From the NCBI GenBank assembly GCA_036274495.1, contig DASUFP010000032.1, positions 1 through 64,000 on the forward strand: a DNA stretch of 64,000 bases. The letters run 5' to 3'. Shown piece by piece: positions 35,677 to 44,618 of the stretch. Source of the DNA: DASUFP01 sp036274495. Lineage in GTDB: Bacteria; Bacteroidota; Bacteroidia; AKYH767-A; OLB10. The notes beneath the pieces were generated by a model, which had not been told where the DNA came from, did not search any database, and saw nothing but the letters and a program-made list of their open reading frames with translations. Position numbers and translations under genes: made by a program. Positions within the stretch are counted from its first letter, which is position 1, and each line of letters opens with the position of its first letter.

Positions 35677-36900
35677 TTTGCTGATATTGGAGCGGGCAAT
35701 TTTATCCTTGGCATAGCTAAGTGTCACGGTTAATGTTTGTTCCTTGGTATTCCCCGGAGTATCAAACATCAGGTCGAGCATAATAGCTTCACAAATTGAC
35801 CGCAATCCCCTTGCACCCAGTTTGTATTCAATTGCTTTATCAACAATAAATTCGAGTACCGCCTCTTCGAACTTCAGTTTCACATGTTCCATTTCGAAAA
35901 GAGTCTCATACTGACGTATCAGTGCGTTTTTCGGTTGTGTTAAAATGGCTCTCAATGCAGATCTGTCGAGTGGCATTAAATGGGTTACGACCGGCAATCG
36001 ACCTATTAATTCAGGAATCAGGCCAAATGTCTTCAAATCGACCGGAGAAATAAACTGCATCATAGCGGACTGGTCGTGCTGATGCTGGTCGGTGCCTGAA
36101 CGAAAGCCAATGGTAGCACTTTGAAGTCTCCGGGCAATTATTTTATCGATGCCGTCAAATGCACCCCCGCATAGAAAAAGAATGTTCTGGGTATTCACAG
36201 CGATCATTTTTTGCTCCGGATGTTTTCTGCCTCCCTGAGGGGGAACATTTACAATGGTATTTTCGAGCATTTTCAATAACCCCTGCTGTACCCCTTCTCC
36301 GCTAACATCCCGGGTGATGGAGGGATTATCAGATTTACGGGCAATTTTATCGATCTCATCGATGTAAACAATCCCTCTCTCTGCGGCAGCAACATCATAA
36401 TCGGCAGCCTGCAGTAATCGGGTTAACACACTTTCAACATCTTCACCAACATAACCTGCTTCCGTCAAAACGGTTGCATCAGCTATGCAAAATGGCACCT
36501 TCAGCATTCGTGCGATGGTTCGGGCCAGTAACGTTTTGCCTGTACCGGTTTCACCCACAAGAATAATGTTTGATTTTTCAATTTCTACTTCATCTTTCTG
36601 GCGGGCACCAAAAATCAGTCGTTTGTAATGGTTATAAACAGCTACAGAGAGTACTTTCTTTGCTTCATCCTGCCCGATAACATATTGATCGAGGAATTCT
36701 TTTATCTCAGAAGGCTTCATCAGCTGAAGACTGGAAGCGATGTTGGTTCTGAGTTTCTCAGCCGATTCCTCATTTACAATTTGTTGTGCCTGAGCAATAC
36801 ACTGATCGCAAATATGACCGGTCATTCCTGCAATTAGGACATTGGTGGCACTTTTATCGCGGCCACAAAAAGAACATTTTATCTCCTTATTGGTTTTCAT
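35662..36900 (-). CDS. clpX: ATP-dependent Clp protease ATP-binding subunit ClpX
   Basis: 412-aa AAA+ unfoldase that feeds ClpP. The N-terminal zinc finger has two Cys pairs (CSFCGR and CDQC). Walker A is VGETGTGKTLLAR, Walker B IVYIDEIDKIAR, sensor and arginine motifs include PELIGRLPVV, and the ClpP-docking loop is SATIGFRS. It lies 15 bases downstream of clpP. The gene order tig-clpP-clpX on one strand is the classical protein quality-control operon. Confidence 0.97.
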   Translation of the reverse strand: MKTNKEIKCSFCGRDKSATNVLIAGMTGHICDQCIAQAQQIVNEESAEKLRTNIASSLQLMKPSEIKEFLDQYVIGQDEAKKVLSVAVYNHYKRLIFGARQKDEVEIEKSNIILVGETGTGKTLLARTIARMLKVPFCIADATVLTEAGYVGEDVESVLTRLLQAADYDVAAAERGIVYIDEIDKIARKSDNPSITRDVSGEGVQQGLLKMLENTIVNVPPQGGRKHPEQKMIAVNTQNILFLCGGAFDGIDKIIARRLQSATIGFRSGTDQHQHDQSAMMQFISPVDLKTFGLIPELIGRLPVVTHLMPLDRSALRAILTQPKNALIRQYETLFEMEHVKLKFEEAVLEFIVDKAIEYKLGARGLRSICEAIMLDLMFDTPGNTKEQTLTVTLSYAKDKIARSNISKLKVA

Positions 36901-36915
36901 GAATTACCGGTACTA

Positions 36916-37605
36916 TTATTTGGGAGAAGCTTTGGTTTTGGAGAGCACTTCATCAATCATACCATACGCTTTTGACTCTTCAGCAGTCATCCAGTAATCG
37001 CGGTCAGAGTCTTTCCAAACTTCATCATATGGTTTGCCGGAATGAAGAGCAATTATTTCATAAAGTTCTTTTTTCAATTTCTGGATCTCACGCGCAGTAA
37101 TCTCAATATCCGAGGCTTGTCCTTCGGCACCTCCCATTGGCTGGTGAATCATCACCCTTGCATGTTTGAGGGCTGTACGTTTGCCTTTTGTTCCGGCACA
37201 TAGTAATACTGCTGCCATTGAAGCTGCCATTCCTGTGCAAATTGTAGCAACGTCAGGGGCAACAATCTGCATGGTATCATAAATACCCAGACCGGCATAT
37301 ACACTGCCTCCGGGGCTGTTTACATATATCTGAATATCACGTTTGGCATCTGTTGATTCAAGAAACAGTAATTGTGCCTGGATAATATTGGCTACATAAT
37401 CGTTTACGGGTACTCCCATAAAAATAATCCGGTCCATCATCAAACGGGAAAACACATCCATGGTAGCAACATTCAGCTGTCTTTCTTCAATAATAGTTGG
37501 AGAAATGTAATTTGCATAGGCCGAATTAATGTAGCTGTCGACATGCAAACTGCTGATGCCACGGTGCTTTACCGCATATTTTGAAAACTCTTTTCCGAAA
37601 TCCAT
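36916..37605 (-). CDS. clpP: ATP-dependent Clp protease proteolytic subunit ClpP
   Basis: 229-aa serine peptidase. The catalytic Ser is in GMAASMAAVLLCAG and the His in ARVMIHQPMGG; the Asp follows in the SDRDYWM region. The segment YVNSPGGSVYAGLGIYDTMQ is highly typical. It sits between tig (50 bases upstream) and clpX (15 bases downstream). The N-terminus is about 20 residues longer than mature E. coli ClpP, as expected if a propeptide is removed. Confidence 0.97.
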   Translation of the reverse strand: MDFGKEFSKYAVKHRGISSLHVDSYINSAYANYISPTIIEERQLNVATMDVFSRLMMDRIIFMGVPVNDYVANIIQAQLLFLESTDAKRDIQIYVNSPGGSVYAGLGIYDTMQIVAPDVATICTGMAASMAAVLLCAGTKGKRTALKHARVMIHQPMGGAEGQASDIEITAREIQKLKKELYEIIALHSGKPYDEVWKDSDRDYWMTAEESKAYGMIDEVLSKTKASPK

Positions 37606-37655
37606 AAACAGTGGGTGATTTAGTTATGTAAAGTTGTAATATTTTTTTTAATTTA

Positions 37656-39029
37656 TCAGTGATGAGAGTGGTTATGCTCCTTTACGATTTCAACAAATTT
37701 ATCGTAACTGACTTTTTTAGGCTTTGTTTTGATAACCGATTTCAGGTAGTTAAACACCTTTCGATCCGAAAGGGTTTCAATGATCCGTTCAACAGATTCC
37801 TTTTTTTCAAGGTACCTGCTGACAAGATTATCAATGAGGTCTTCTCCAAGTCCGCTGGAATATCCGGCAAACTGGTGCATAATGTATTCTCTGGCAGTAT
37901 CACGTATCTCTTCTTGTGTGATTTTCAGGTCATTGTCTTTAAAAATCCTGTTTTCGACCAAACGCAGTTTCATCCCTCTGGCATAACCGGAATATTCTTT
38001 TTCCACCTGTTCGGCCGAGAGTGGTTTTTCGACAGCTGTCTGGAGCCACTTTTTTAGGAATTCATCCGGAAGAGACAGTTTAAGGTCCTCGATCATAAAA
38101 TCCTCCAGGTCGTGTTTCAGTTTATGATCGCTTTCCTGAGCGTACATTCCTGCAAGCTCAGAAACGACCTTATCGCGGAATTCAGCTTCATTGTTAACTA
38201 CACCTTCGCCATAAACCTTGTTAAAGAATTCAGCATCCATTTCTGCTTTTTCAACCTGGTTTACTGTGTCAACAGTATAGTGGAAATCGGCAACAACCAC
38301 AGACGCCTGTTCTTGAGGAATATTTAACATGTGGGCTATTTCTTCCTTATCGCCGGCAAATGCTTTGGATAAGTTGATTTTAATGACGTCTCCCTTTTTG
38401 GTTCCTGTCAGTTGCTTTTTAAGAGACTGATCTTTTACTCCTTCAATGGACAATGTTGACCGGCTTGTAAGTCCTCCCTCCTTAATTGCACCTGAAGCAT
38501 CCAATTCTGCAAGATCGCCATATAAAATTGATTGTTCATTGGCCGATTCAGGGTTAGAAAACTTACCATACTTTCTGCGCAAGTCGTCCATGTATAATTG
38601 CACTTTCTTGTCATCAACTTCAATCTCGTAATAATCGAATGTTTTTGAAGGTGGCAGTGTGAGGTTAAATTCAGGCGCTAATCCTATTTCAAATTCGAAC
38701 TCAAACTCACCCGGCTCATCGAAATTATTTTTTGAGCTGTCGCTTGTTTGAGGAATTGGATTGCCTAAAATATTGAGTTTATTTTCATTTATGAATTGCT
38801 CAAGTGAACCTGAAACAAGTTTGTTCAATTCATCAATCAAAATGGCTTTCCCATATCTCTTTTTAATCAGACCGGCTGGAACATGTCCCGGTCTGAAACC
38901 GGGCATTGATGCCGACCGCTGATATTTTTTTATTTCAGACTCGTATTGCTTTCCATAGTCCTCAGGAGTTAACTTAATCCTGAGCATTTCGTTGAGGTTT
39001 CCAATCGCCTCCCTGCTGATATTCATCAC
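37656..39029 (-). CDS. tig: Trigger factor
   Basis: Ribosome-bound chaperone and peptidyl-prolyl isomerase, 457 aa. The N-terminal ribosome-binding domain contains the signature MPGFRPGHVPAGLIKKRYG (family G-F-R-x-G-x-x-P). The central FKBP-like domain is divergent, as usual in Bacteroidota, and a long helical C-terminal domain ends in a His-containing tail. Either of two adjacent ATG codons may start it. It is first in tig-clpP-clpX, 51 bases downstream of the tRNA-Leu gene. Confidence 0.93.
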   Translation of the reverse strand: MMNISREAIGNLNEMLRIKLTPEDYGKQYESEIKKYQRSASMPGFRPGHVPAGLIKKRYGKAILIDELNKLVSGSLEQFINENKLNILGNPIPQTSDSSKNNFDEPGEFEFEFEIGLAPEFNLTLPPSKTFDYYEIEVDDKKVQLYMDDLRRKYGKFSNPESANEQSILYGDLAELDASGAIKEGGLTSRSTLSIEGVKDQSLKKQLTGTKKGDVIKINLSKAFAGDKEEIAHMLNIPQEQASVVVADFHYTVDTVNQVEKAEMDAEFFNKVYGEGVVNNEAEFRDKVVSELAGMYAQESDHKLKHDLEDFMIEDLKLSLPDEFLKKWLQTAVEKPLSAEQVEKEYSGYARGMKLRLVENRIFKDNDLKITQEEIRDTAREYIMHQFAGYSSGLGEDLIDNLVSRYLEKKESVERIIETLSDRKVFNYLKSVIKTKPKKVSYDKFVEIVKEHNHSHH

Positions 39030-39080
39030 TTAATTAAAGGTTTTAAAATAAATTGAATATTACTTAATAAACTAATGTTG

Positions 39081-39162
39081 TGCGGATAAAGGGACTCGAA
39101 CCCCCACGCCTTTCGGCACCAGATCCTAAGTCTGGCGCGGCTACCAATTACGCCATATCCGC
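39081..39162 (-). tRNA. tRNA-Leu (anticodon UAG)
   Basis: Read on the minus strand: acceptor stem GCGGATA pairs with TATCCGC, with discriminator A. The anticodon stem CCAGA/TCTGG encloses loop CTTAGGA (anticodon TAG). A long class II variable arm (TGCCGAAAGGCGT) and the T-loop GGTTCGAGTCC are present. The 82-base length and class II arm fit leucine. CCA is not encoded. This tRNA occupies much of the 308-base gap between tig and the flavin reductase gene. Confidence 0.95.
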
Positions 39163-39209
39163 AGCTTGATTTCTTTTTGTCAGAAACACCCTTTTACCAA
39201 AAAGGTTTG

Positions 39210-39217
39210 CAAAGTTA
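39210..39217 (-). promoter_or_regulatory. Candidate -7 box (TAACTTTG) for tRNA-Leu and perhaps tig-clpPX
   Basis: Minus-strand TAACTTTG matches TAnnTTTG and lies 47 bases before the 5' end of the tRNA. No separate promoter was recognised between the tRNA and tig, so read-through into the chaperone operon is possible. Confidence 0.45.
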
Positions 39218-39325
39218 CTCATTTATCCATTTGGCTTGTCACTATTGCGACTTACCTCTTTATTTAACTGATTTACAAAGAGTTAAATGAAATATCCGAA
39301 TACTTCTTTTCTGCTTTCGAAGCCT

Positions 39326-39333
39326 TAATTTTG
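39326..39333 (+). promoter_or_regulatory. -7 box (TAATTTTG) touching the flavin reductase start
   Basis: TAATTTTG matches TAnnTTTG and ends only four bases before the ATG at 39338, so the transcript would begin at or next to the start codon. There is no clear -33 TTG. Confidence 0.5.
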
Positions 39334-39337
39334 AGCC

Positions 39338-40234
39338 ATGTTAACTATCGATCCGAAAGCCATAAAAACGGGCCTCCTGCATGCCCACATGCTAAGTGCC
39401 GTTGCCCCACGTCCAATTGCATTTGCAAGCACAATAGACAAGGAGGGGCGTCCAAACCTTAGTCCGTACAGCTTTTTTAATGCTTTCGGGTCAAACCCTC
39501 CAACACTCATTTTTAGTCCAGCCAGGCGGGTTAGAGACAATACCATAAAGCATACTCTCGAAAATGTGTACGAGACCATGGAAGTGGTAATCAATGTAGT
39601 GAATTTCGCCATGGTCCAACAGATGTCGCTGGCCAGTCATGAATTTCCAAAAGGGGTGAGTGAGTTTGAAAAGGCCGGATTCACCCCAATCCCATCACAA
39701 AAGGTAAAACCCTTCAGAGTTAAAGAATCTCCGGTTCAATTTGAATGTGTTGTAAAGCAGGTTATTGAAACAGGAGAATCAGGAGGTGCCGGAAATTTGA
39801 TTATCTGTGAAATTGTACTGATGCATATTAATGAGAATGTGCTTGACAGCGAAGGCCGTATTGACCCAAATTTGATTGACCTGGTGGCACGTTGCGGATA
39901 CCACTGGTATTGCAGGGCTTCTGGTCCGGCTCTTTTTGAGGTAACCAAACCCAATTTGAAACTGTGTATTGGTATGGATCAGATTCCGGAATCCATCCGC
40001 AATAGCGAAATATTAACCGGTAACGAGCTTGGTGTTCTTGGAAATGAAGAACATTTCCCGACAGAAGAGGAAATTCTTGCCTTTGCAAAAATGGAAGAAA
40101 TTCAATCACTGGCAACCGAACTGCGAAACAATCCGGCTACGGCAAAAACAGCCCTTCATCTTGCAGCCAGAGAGTTGATTCGTGCTAAAAAAGTGGCTGA
40201 TGCCTGGAAGCTGTTGCTGATGAAAATTGATTGA
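39338..40234 (+). CDS. Flavin reductase-like (flavoredoxin) family protein
   Basis: 298-aa FMN-binding protein of the split-barrel flavin reductase family. The N-terminal part shows VAPRPIAFASTIDKEGRPNLSPYSFFNAFGSNPPTLIFSP, the FMN-binding signature of flavoredoxin-like proteins, and SPVQFECVVKQVIE from the second half of the barrel. About 100 extra residues at the C-terminus (after about 195) are helical and unassigned. The likely reaction is reduction of flavin or a flavin-dependent transfer with NAD(P)H, but the partner is unknown. It is monocistronic, flanked by genes on the opposite strand. Confidence 0.85.
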   Translation: MLTIDPKAIKTGLLHAHMLSAVAPRPIAFASTIDKEGRPNLSPYSFFNAFGSNPPTLIFSPARRVRDNTIKHTLENVYETMEVVINVVNFAMVQQMSLASHEFPKGVSEFEKAGFTPIPSQKVKPFRVKESPVQFECVVKQVIETGESGGAGNLIICEIVLMHINENVLDSEGRIDPNLIDLVARCGYHWYCRASGPALFEVTKPNLKLCIGMDQIPESIRNSEILTGNELGVLGNEEHFPTEEEILAFAKMEEIQSLATELRNNPATAKTALHLAARELIRAKKVADAWKLLLMKID

Positions 40235-40285
40235 GTAAATCGGTTTTGTCAGTACGGTCTTTTATTTCACCTTTCGTCAAGTCCG

Positions 40286-41446
40286 TCAAGCCCTGCTTCC
40301 AATACCCTCTTTAGCGTCGAGGGCATCTCTGAGCCCGTTGCCCAGCCAGGTAAATGCCAGCACCAAAAGCATAATTGCGACCCCGGGCCAAATGGATAAA
40401 TAAGCCGCATCAAGAATAATGTAACTGTAGTTTTCTTTTATCATCATACCCCACGAGGGTGTTGGCGGCTGTGCACCCATACCAAGAAAACTGAGTCCCG
40501 CTTCAAGTAAAATGGCCGATGCGAAATTGGAAGCAGCAATAACCATAACAGGGCTGATAATATTCGGTAAAATGTGTTTGATTATGATCCTTGGGTTTTT
40601 ATATCCCAAAGCTTTGCCTGCCTCCACAAACTCCGTTTCGCGTAAGGAAAATATCTGTCCGCGTACCACCCGTGCGACTTCAACCCACATTGTTAAACCA
40701 ACTGCAATAAATACCTGAGAAAACCCTTTACCCAGCGCCATGGTAATTGCAATGACCAGCAATAACGTAGGAATCGACCAGATGATATTAATAAACCACA
40801 TGATTATATCGTCAACCCATCCTCTGAAGAAGCCAGCAAGGGCTCCTAGCAAAATACCTATAAGTAATGATATGGCTACCGCAATAAGTCCCACGGCCAT
40901 TGAAACCCTGGTTCCTGCCAATAGCCTGCTGAACAAATCCCTTCCAAAGCGATCGGTACCCAGCAAATATTTTTTTGTGATGAGCCGTTCAGAACTTAGG
41001 TAATGTTGTCTGGCTTTTTCCGAAACATATTCGGCAGCCACTTTTGGTGTAACAAATTGACTCCAGGCAATGCTGTCTGTTTCATTTGCTTTTAACCCAA
41101 TGCCGGCAAATTCACGATACCTGATAAAATTTTCTGAGACCCAGGCAGTATCAACCGGTATTTTAAGATAAGTGGCCGGTGTTCCGAAAAAAAACCTTGA
41201 AAGCATACCGGGCGGTTCTGTTATTGCTCTACCCGGCATCAGCAAAAATTGCTGAGAAGTACCGGGCTTGACAGTAGAAACAGCAAGATTCATTTCATTG
41301 GCATCAGGAGTATTATCAGGCATAAGCACATAACAAAAAACCGAAATAAAAGCTGCTGATAATATAATAAACAAACCGGCCATACCGGGAATATTTTTTT
41401 TAAATCGGTTCCATGTTTTTCCCGAATGTGATGCCTGGATTCCCAT
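40286..41446 (-). CDS. ABC transporter permease, OppC/DppC type
   Basis: 386-aa inner-membrane subunit of a peptide/nickel-type importer. The N-terminal helix is followed by an extracytoplasmic stretch of about 115 residues, longer than in E. coli OppC. The core of five helices begins near LLGTDRFGRDLFSRLLAGTRVSM, the family signature. The EAA loop contacting the ATPase reads EAGKALGYKNPRIIIKHILPN, and the C-terminus contains LLEAGLSFLGMGAQPPTPSWG. No binding protein, second permease or ATPase gene lies next to it, so partners must be encoded elsewhere. The GT2 gene is 11 bases upstream on the same strand. Confidence 0.9.
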   Translation of the reverse strand: MGIQASHSGKTWNRFKKNIPGMAGLFIILSAAFISVFCYVLMPDNTPDANEMNLAVSTVKPGTSQQFLLMPGRAITEPPGMLSRFFFGTPATYLKIPVDTAWVSENFIRYREFAGIGLKANETDSIAWSQFVTPKVAAEYVSEKARQHYLSSERLITKKYLLGTDRFGRDLFSRLLAGTRVSMAVGLIAVAISLLIGILLGALAGFFRGWVDDIIMWFINIIWSIPTLLLVIAITMALGKGFSQVFIAVGLTMWVEVARVVRGQIFSLRETEFVEAGKALGYKNPRIIIKHILPNIISPVMVIAASNFASAILLEAGLSFLGMGAQPPTPSWGMMIKENYSYIILDAAYLSIWPGVAIMLLVLAFTWLGNGLRDALDAKEGIGSRA

Positions 41447-41457
41447 TACTTAAAAAA

Positions 41458-42606
41458 TCAGTTTTTGAATGAGCGGTTTTTCCATTGAAATGTGGCCGGA
41501 AACAGAAGAAACCATAATGAAAACATAAAATAAAATAATACTATCAAAGCAGAGGGTAAAAATAATAATAATAATTTTCGTCTTCCTAGAAAAGAGGAGA
41601 CATGGTAAAGTAAAATAAACTCGAAAAAAGATTTGATAACGAAGGCTCCAAGAGGTAACAAGGGATCAACGGTTCCGGAAAGTGCCAGAATTATTAAACC
41701 AAGCAGCGATACATTTGCAAGAGAAACCCTTAAACCGGTTATCAAAGGAGTATGTTGTTTATAACCCTTCACCTTCGAAATCCACCTGATTCGCTGTTGT
41801 ATAAACAAACCAAGCGTATGAACCGGTGCTGCACTTACAATTGCATTCCTGCTCTTAAGAAATTGAATTTTCTTTTTTCCGTTTTGTAAAAACGAAAACA
41901 TTAAAAAAGTGTCATCTCCCGAAACATATTTGTCTCCTCCGGAATAGCCTCCTGTTTCAACAAAATCTGATTTTAAAAAAACCAGGCCTGCACCGTTGCT
42001 CATCAATGGTTTGTTACGAAACATTGAAGCAGCACCGCTCCCCATGAGTCCGGCAAATTCCAAAGCCTGGAAACCTGTAAAAAAGTTTGTCACCGGTGCC
42101 AATTCTACAGGTAACAAAATCATAGAAGCATTGGTGTTCATTTGAAATGAAAGGATGGTACTTAACCAGCGTTCAGGGACCACACAATCGGCATCGGTAG
42201 TTATAATAAGTTCACCGGATGCAGCAAGTATGCCGCGAGAAAGTGCTGCTTTTTTGCCTATCCCATCTTCTTTTCCAGGAGTGATCAGATGTAAGTTAAC
42301 TCCCTTATTTTTGAACTTTTCAATGTAACCTGAAACAACTATTGCAGTATTATCATCAGAAAAATCATCGCTTACTATTACCTCCCACTTTCCTGAAGTT
42401 TGCTGATGTAAGAGTGATGTGAGGATATTTTCGATAACATTTTCTTCATTTCTTGCAGGTATTACAATCGAAGCCGTTAAGTTATTCCCATTATCAGCAG
42501 AAATAAATTCAGGCTCTTTATCCCATGCTAAATTCAGTTTAAACATGACAAATGCATACCAGATTACGGAACACACGAATGCGGAAGCAAGAAATGGTAT
42601 GACCAT
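41458..42606 (-). CDS. Membrane-associated family 2 glycosyltransferase
   Basis: 382 aa from ATG 42606 (a longer start at 42648 would overlap the upstream gene by 41 bases). An N-terminal helix precedes a GT-A domain with IVIPARNEENVIENILTSLLHQ, the metal-binding TDADCVVPERW, and QQRIRWISKVKGYKQ, the Q-x-x-R-W motif of processive or membrane GT2 enzymes. Three to four C-terminal helices follow. The donor and acceptor sugars cannot be told. It is tightly linked to a flippase-like gene upstream, suggesting that both build or move a lipid-linked envelope glycan. Confidence 0.88.
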   Translation of the reverse strand: MVIPFLASAFVCSVIWYAFVMFKLNLAWDKEPEFISADNGNNLTASIVIPARNEENVIENILTSLLHQQTSGKWEVIVSDDFSDDNTAIVVSGYIEKFKNKGVNLHLITPGKEDGIGKKAALSRGILAASGELIITTDADCVVPERWLSTILSFQMNTNASMILLPVELAPVTNFFTGFQALEFAGLMGSGAASMFRNKPLMSNGAGLVFLKSDFVETGGYSGGDKYVSGDDTFLMFSFLQNGKKKIQFLKSRNAIVSAAPVHTLGLFIQQRIRWISKVKGYKQHTPLITGLRVSLANVSLLGLIILALSGTVDPLLPLGAFVIKSFFEFILLYHVSSFLGRRKLLLLFLPSALIVLFYFMFSLWFLLFPATFQWKNRSFKN

Positions 42607-42607
42607 T

Positions 42608-43579
42608 TTATTTTGTAAATCGGATCCACAAAGCACTGAACGCCCCAAAGCTTGCAGGCAGTGCCAGGTTTAGTATCCAGATAAATGTAGAAGCCGATAA
42701 TACTGCAACCGCATCTCCTGTAAACGGGGTCAGTAAATAGAGGGCTACTGATCCCCTTACCGTAATCTCTGACAAGGCAATTGTTGGAACAACAGCCATA
42801 ATCAGATAAATAATTGCAATAATCCGTAATCCTTGAACAGCAGGTATTTCTATACCAAATAAATGAAGTGTAATTAAAAACTGGACAGCAAAGACGGCAT
42901 ATCTTATCAATGAAAGCAAAGCGATCCGCAACATAAATCCTGACCTGTAATTTAGAAGCATATCTGTGTATTTATTCCAGTCATCCCTTTTTAGAAGACG
43001 TACAATTACCGGAATCTTAAAATAAATCAGCAATGCAACGATTGGGAGTGCTAACGAAGCTAAACGCATCAACATTCCGCTTCCGGCAAAAGCAGATTCG
43101 GAAGTCGAAATTGAAATAAATAGTGCTATTGATCCTAACAGAATTGTTATGAGCAATTGCGATAGACTGCCAATAATATTCGCTATGGTTCCCTGAATAC
43201 GATACTGCGGTTCAAGATGCATTACTCTTCCGGCAAATTCACCGATTCTGTTTGGTGTAAACAACCCTATTGTAGTTCCGCTCAGAACAGATCTGATAGC
43301 TTTTGCAAATGAAATTGCACAAACGGGTTGCAACAATTTTTTCCATTTAAACGACTCCAGGCTCCAGTTTAAAGGCATCAGCAGTAAAACCATTAGTAGC
43401 TCAAGATAATTATCAGGAAAATGAATCAGAAAACGGAGGACCGACCGGAGCGATTCGGGGCCGGTTCTGTCGGCGATTTTGCCATAAATAAACCACAGGG
43501 AAACTGCTGCAATGCCAATCCGCAGCAGCATCCAAAGAATTTTGCGGTTCCCCGAGTTGATTCTCAACAGCATAGGCAT
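42608..43579 (-). CDS. Flippase-like membrane protein (LPG synthase TM / UPF0104 family)
   Basis: 323 aa with about eight transmembrane helices. Motifs LNWSLESFKWKKLL, SVLSGTTIGLFTPNRIGEFAGR and VPTIALSEITVRGSVALYLL match the membrane part of lysylphosphatidylglycerol synthase and the related AglD/UPF0104 proteins. The soluble transferase domain of MprF is absent. It may flip lipids or assist the adjacent glycosyltransferase. Its stop is directly followed by the start of that gene (one base between), so the two are coupled. The start could be the ATG at 43579 or one two codons later. Confidence 0.85.
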   Translation of the reverse strand: MPMLLRINSGNRKILWMLLRIGIAAVSLWFIYGKIADRTGPESLRSVLRFLIHFPDNYLELLMVLLLMPLNWSLESFKWKKLLQPVCAISFAKAIRSVLSGTTIGLFTPNRIGEFAGRVMHLEPQYRIQGTIANIIGSLSQLLITILLGSIALFISISTSESAFAGSGMLMRLASLALPIVALLIYFKIPVIVRLLKRDDWNKYTDMLLNYRSGFMLRIALLSLIRYAVFAVQFLITLHLFGIEIPAVQGLRIIAIIYLIMAVVPTIALSEITVRGSVALYLLTPFTGDAVAVLSASTFIWILNLALPASFGAFSALWIRFTK

Positions 43580-43626
43580 TAATGAACAATGTTACTAAAA
43601 TTAACCCAAGGTATCGGACATAGTAA

Positions 43627-43634
43627 TAACTTTG
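43627..43634 (+). promoter_or_regulatory. -7 box (TAACTTTG) close to the ruvC start
   Basis: TAACTTTG matches TAnnTTTG and ends eight bases before the ruvC ATG at 43643, so the mRNA leader would be a few bases at most. A -33 TTG was not found at the usual distance. Confidence 0.5.
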
Positions 43635-43642
43635 AATGAACA

Positions 43643-44215
43643 ATGGCTATTGAACAAGTACCGGCTGATAAAATTATTCTTGGCATAGATCCCGGCACCA
43701 ATGTAATGGGCTACGGTGTGCTTGAGGTCAAAAACCATGTAATCCGGCTGGTATCGGCAGGGATTATCGACCTTCAAAAAGCAGGTGATTATGCGCTTAA
43801 GCTGAAAAAAATTTTCGAGCGTGTAACGGGACTTTTAGATGAATACCACCCTGATGAATTATCAATTGAGGCACCCTTTTTCGGTAAGAATGTACAATCG
43901 ATGTTAAAGCTGGGCAGAGCGCAGGGTGTAGCCATTGCAGCAGCCATGTCGAGGGAAGTGCCGGTATTCGAATATTCTCCAAAGAAAATAAAACAATCGG
44001 TTACAGGCAACGGAAATGCCAGCAAAGAGCAGGTAGCTGCAATGCTGCAATCGCTGTTAAAATTTGAAGAGATGCCTCGTTTTCTTGATGCTACCGATGG
44101 TTTAGCAGCCGCGGTATGCCACCATTTTCAAACCGGTAATCATTTACCGAAAGGGGTAAAACTGAGTGGTAGCTGGAACGACTTTGTCAAGGACAATCCT
44201 GACAGGATATCCTGA
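43643..44215 (+). CDS. ruvC: Crossover junction endodeoxyribonuclease RuvC
   Basis: 190-aa Holliday-junction resolvase of the RNase H fold. The four acidic residues of the active site are visible: Asp in ILGIDPGTNVMGYG, Glu in LSIEAPFFGKN, and the last two in the DATDGLAAAVCHH segment. YSPKKIKQSVTGNGNASKEQVAAML is also characteristic. It is divergent from the flippase gene and convergent with the HIT gene, so it is transcribed alone; ruvA and ruvB are not in the window. Confidence 0.96.
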   Translation: MAIEQVPADKIILGIDPGTNVMGYGVLEVKNHVIRLVSAGIIDLQKAGDYALKLKKIFERVTGLLDEYHPDELSIEAPFFGKNVQSMLKLGRAQGVAIAAAMSREVPVFEYSPKKIKQSVTGNGNASKEQVAAMLQSLLKFEEMPRFLDATDGLAAAVCHHFQTGNHLPKGVKLSGSWNDFVKDNPDRIS

Positions 44216-44224
44216 CAAATGTGA

Positions 44225-44617
44225 TCAGATATTATCGCTGATTAAAGCTGCAGTTTGAATCATCACTTCGGTAGGAAGCGTGATTTTGGGATTTGAGAAA
44301 TTGATATCACCCATATGGTTGAGTGGCACCAGATGGATATGAGCATGGGGCACTTCGAGCCCGATAACCGCAACCCCTATTCTTTTACATGGGATAGCCT
44401 TGCGAACCCCTCCGGCAACTTTTTTCGCAAACAACATCAAGCCGAGATAATCGTCATCAGAAAGGTCAAAAAGATAATCGACTTCCTGTTTGGGAATAAC
44501 CAGAGTGTGACCCTTAACAAGGGGGTTTACATCCAGAAAGGCCAAAAAACGTTCGGTTTCAGCTACCTTAAAAGCAGGGATTTCACCCAGGACAATTCTT
44601 GAAAAAATGGACGCCAT
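44225..44617 (-). CDS. HIT-family nucleotide hydrolase/transferase
   Basis: 130 aa from ATG 44617 (MASIFSRIVLGEIPAFKV); a start six codons earlier would overlap greA. The histidine triad is HAHIHLVPL near residue 100, and NPLVKGHTLVIPK is also typical of the HinT/PKCI branch. Such proteins cleave adenosine phosphoramidates or similar nucleotides. It is one base from the end of greA, so the two are cotranscribed. This greA-HIT pairing is common in Bacteroidota. Confidence 0.94.
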   Translation of the reverse strand: MASIFSRIVLGEIPAFKVAETERFLAFLDVNPLVKGHTLVIPKQEVDYLFDLSDDDYLGLMLFAKKVAGGVRKAIPCKRIGVAVIGLEVPHAHIHLVPLNHMGDINFSNPKITLPTEVMIQTAALISDNI

Positions 44618-44618
44618 A

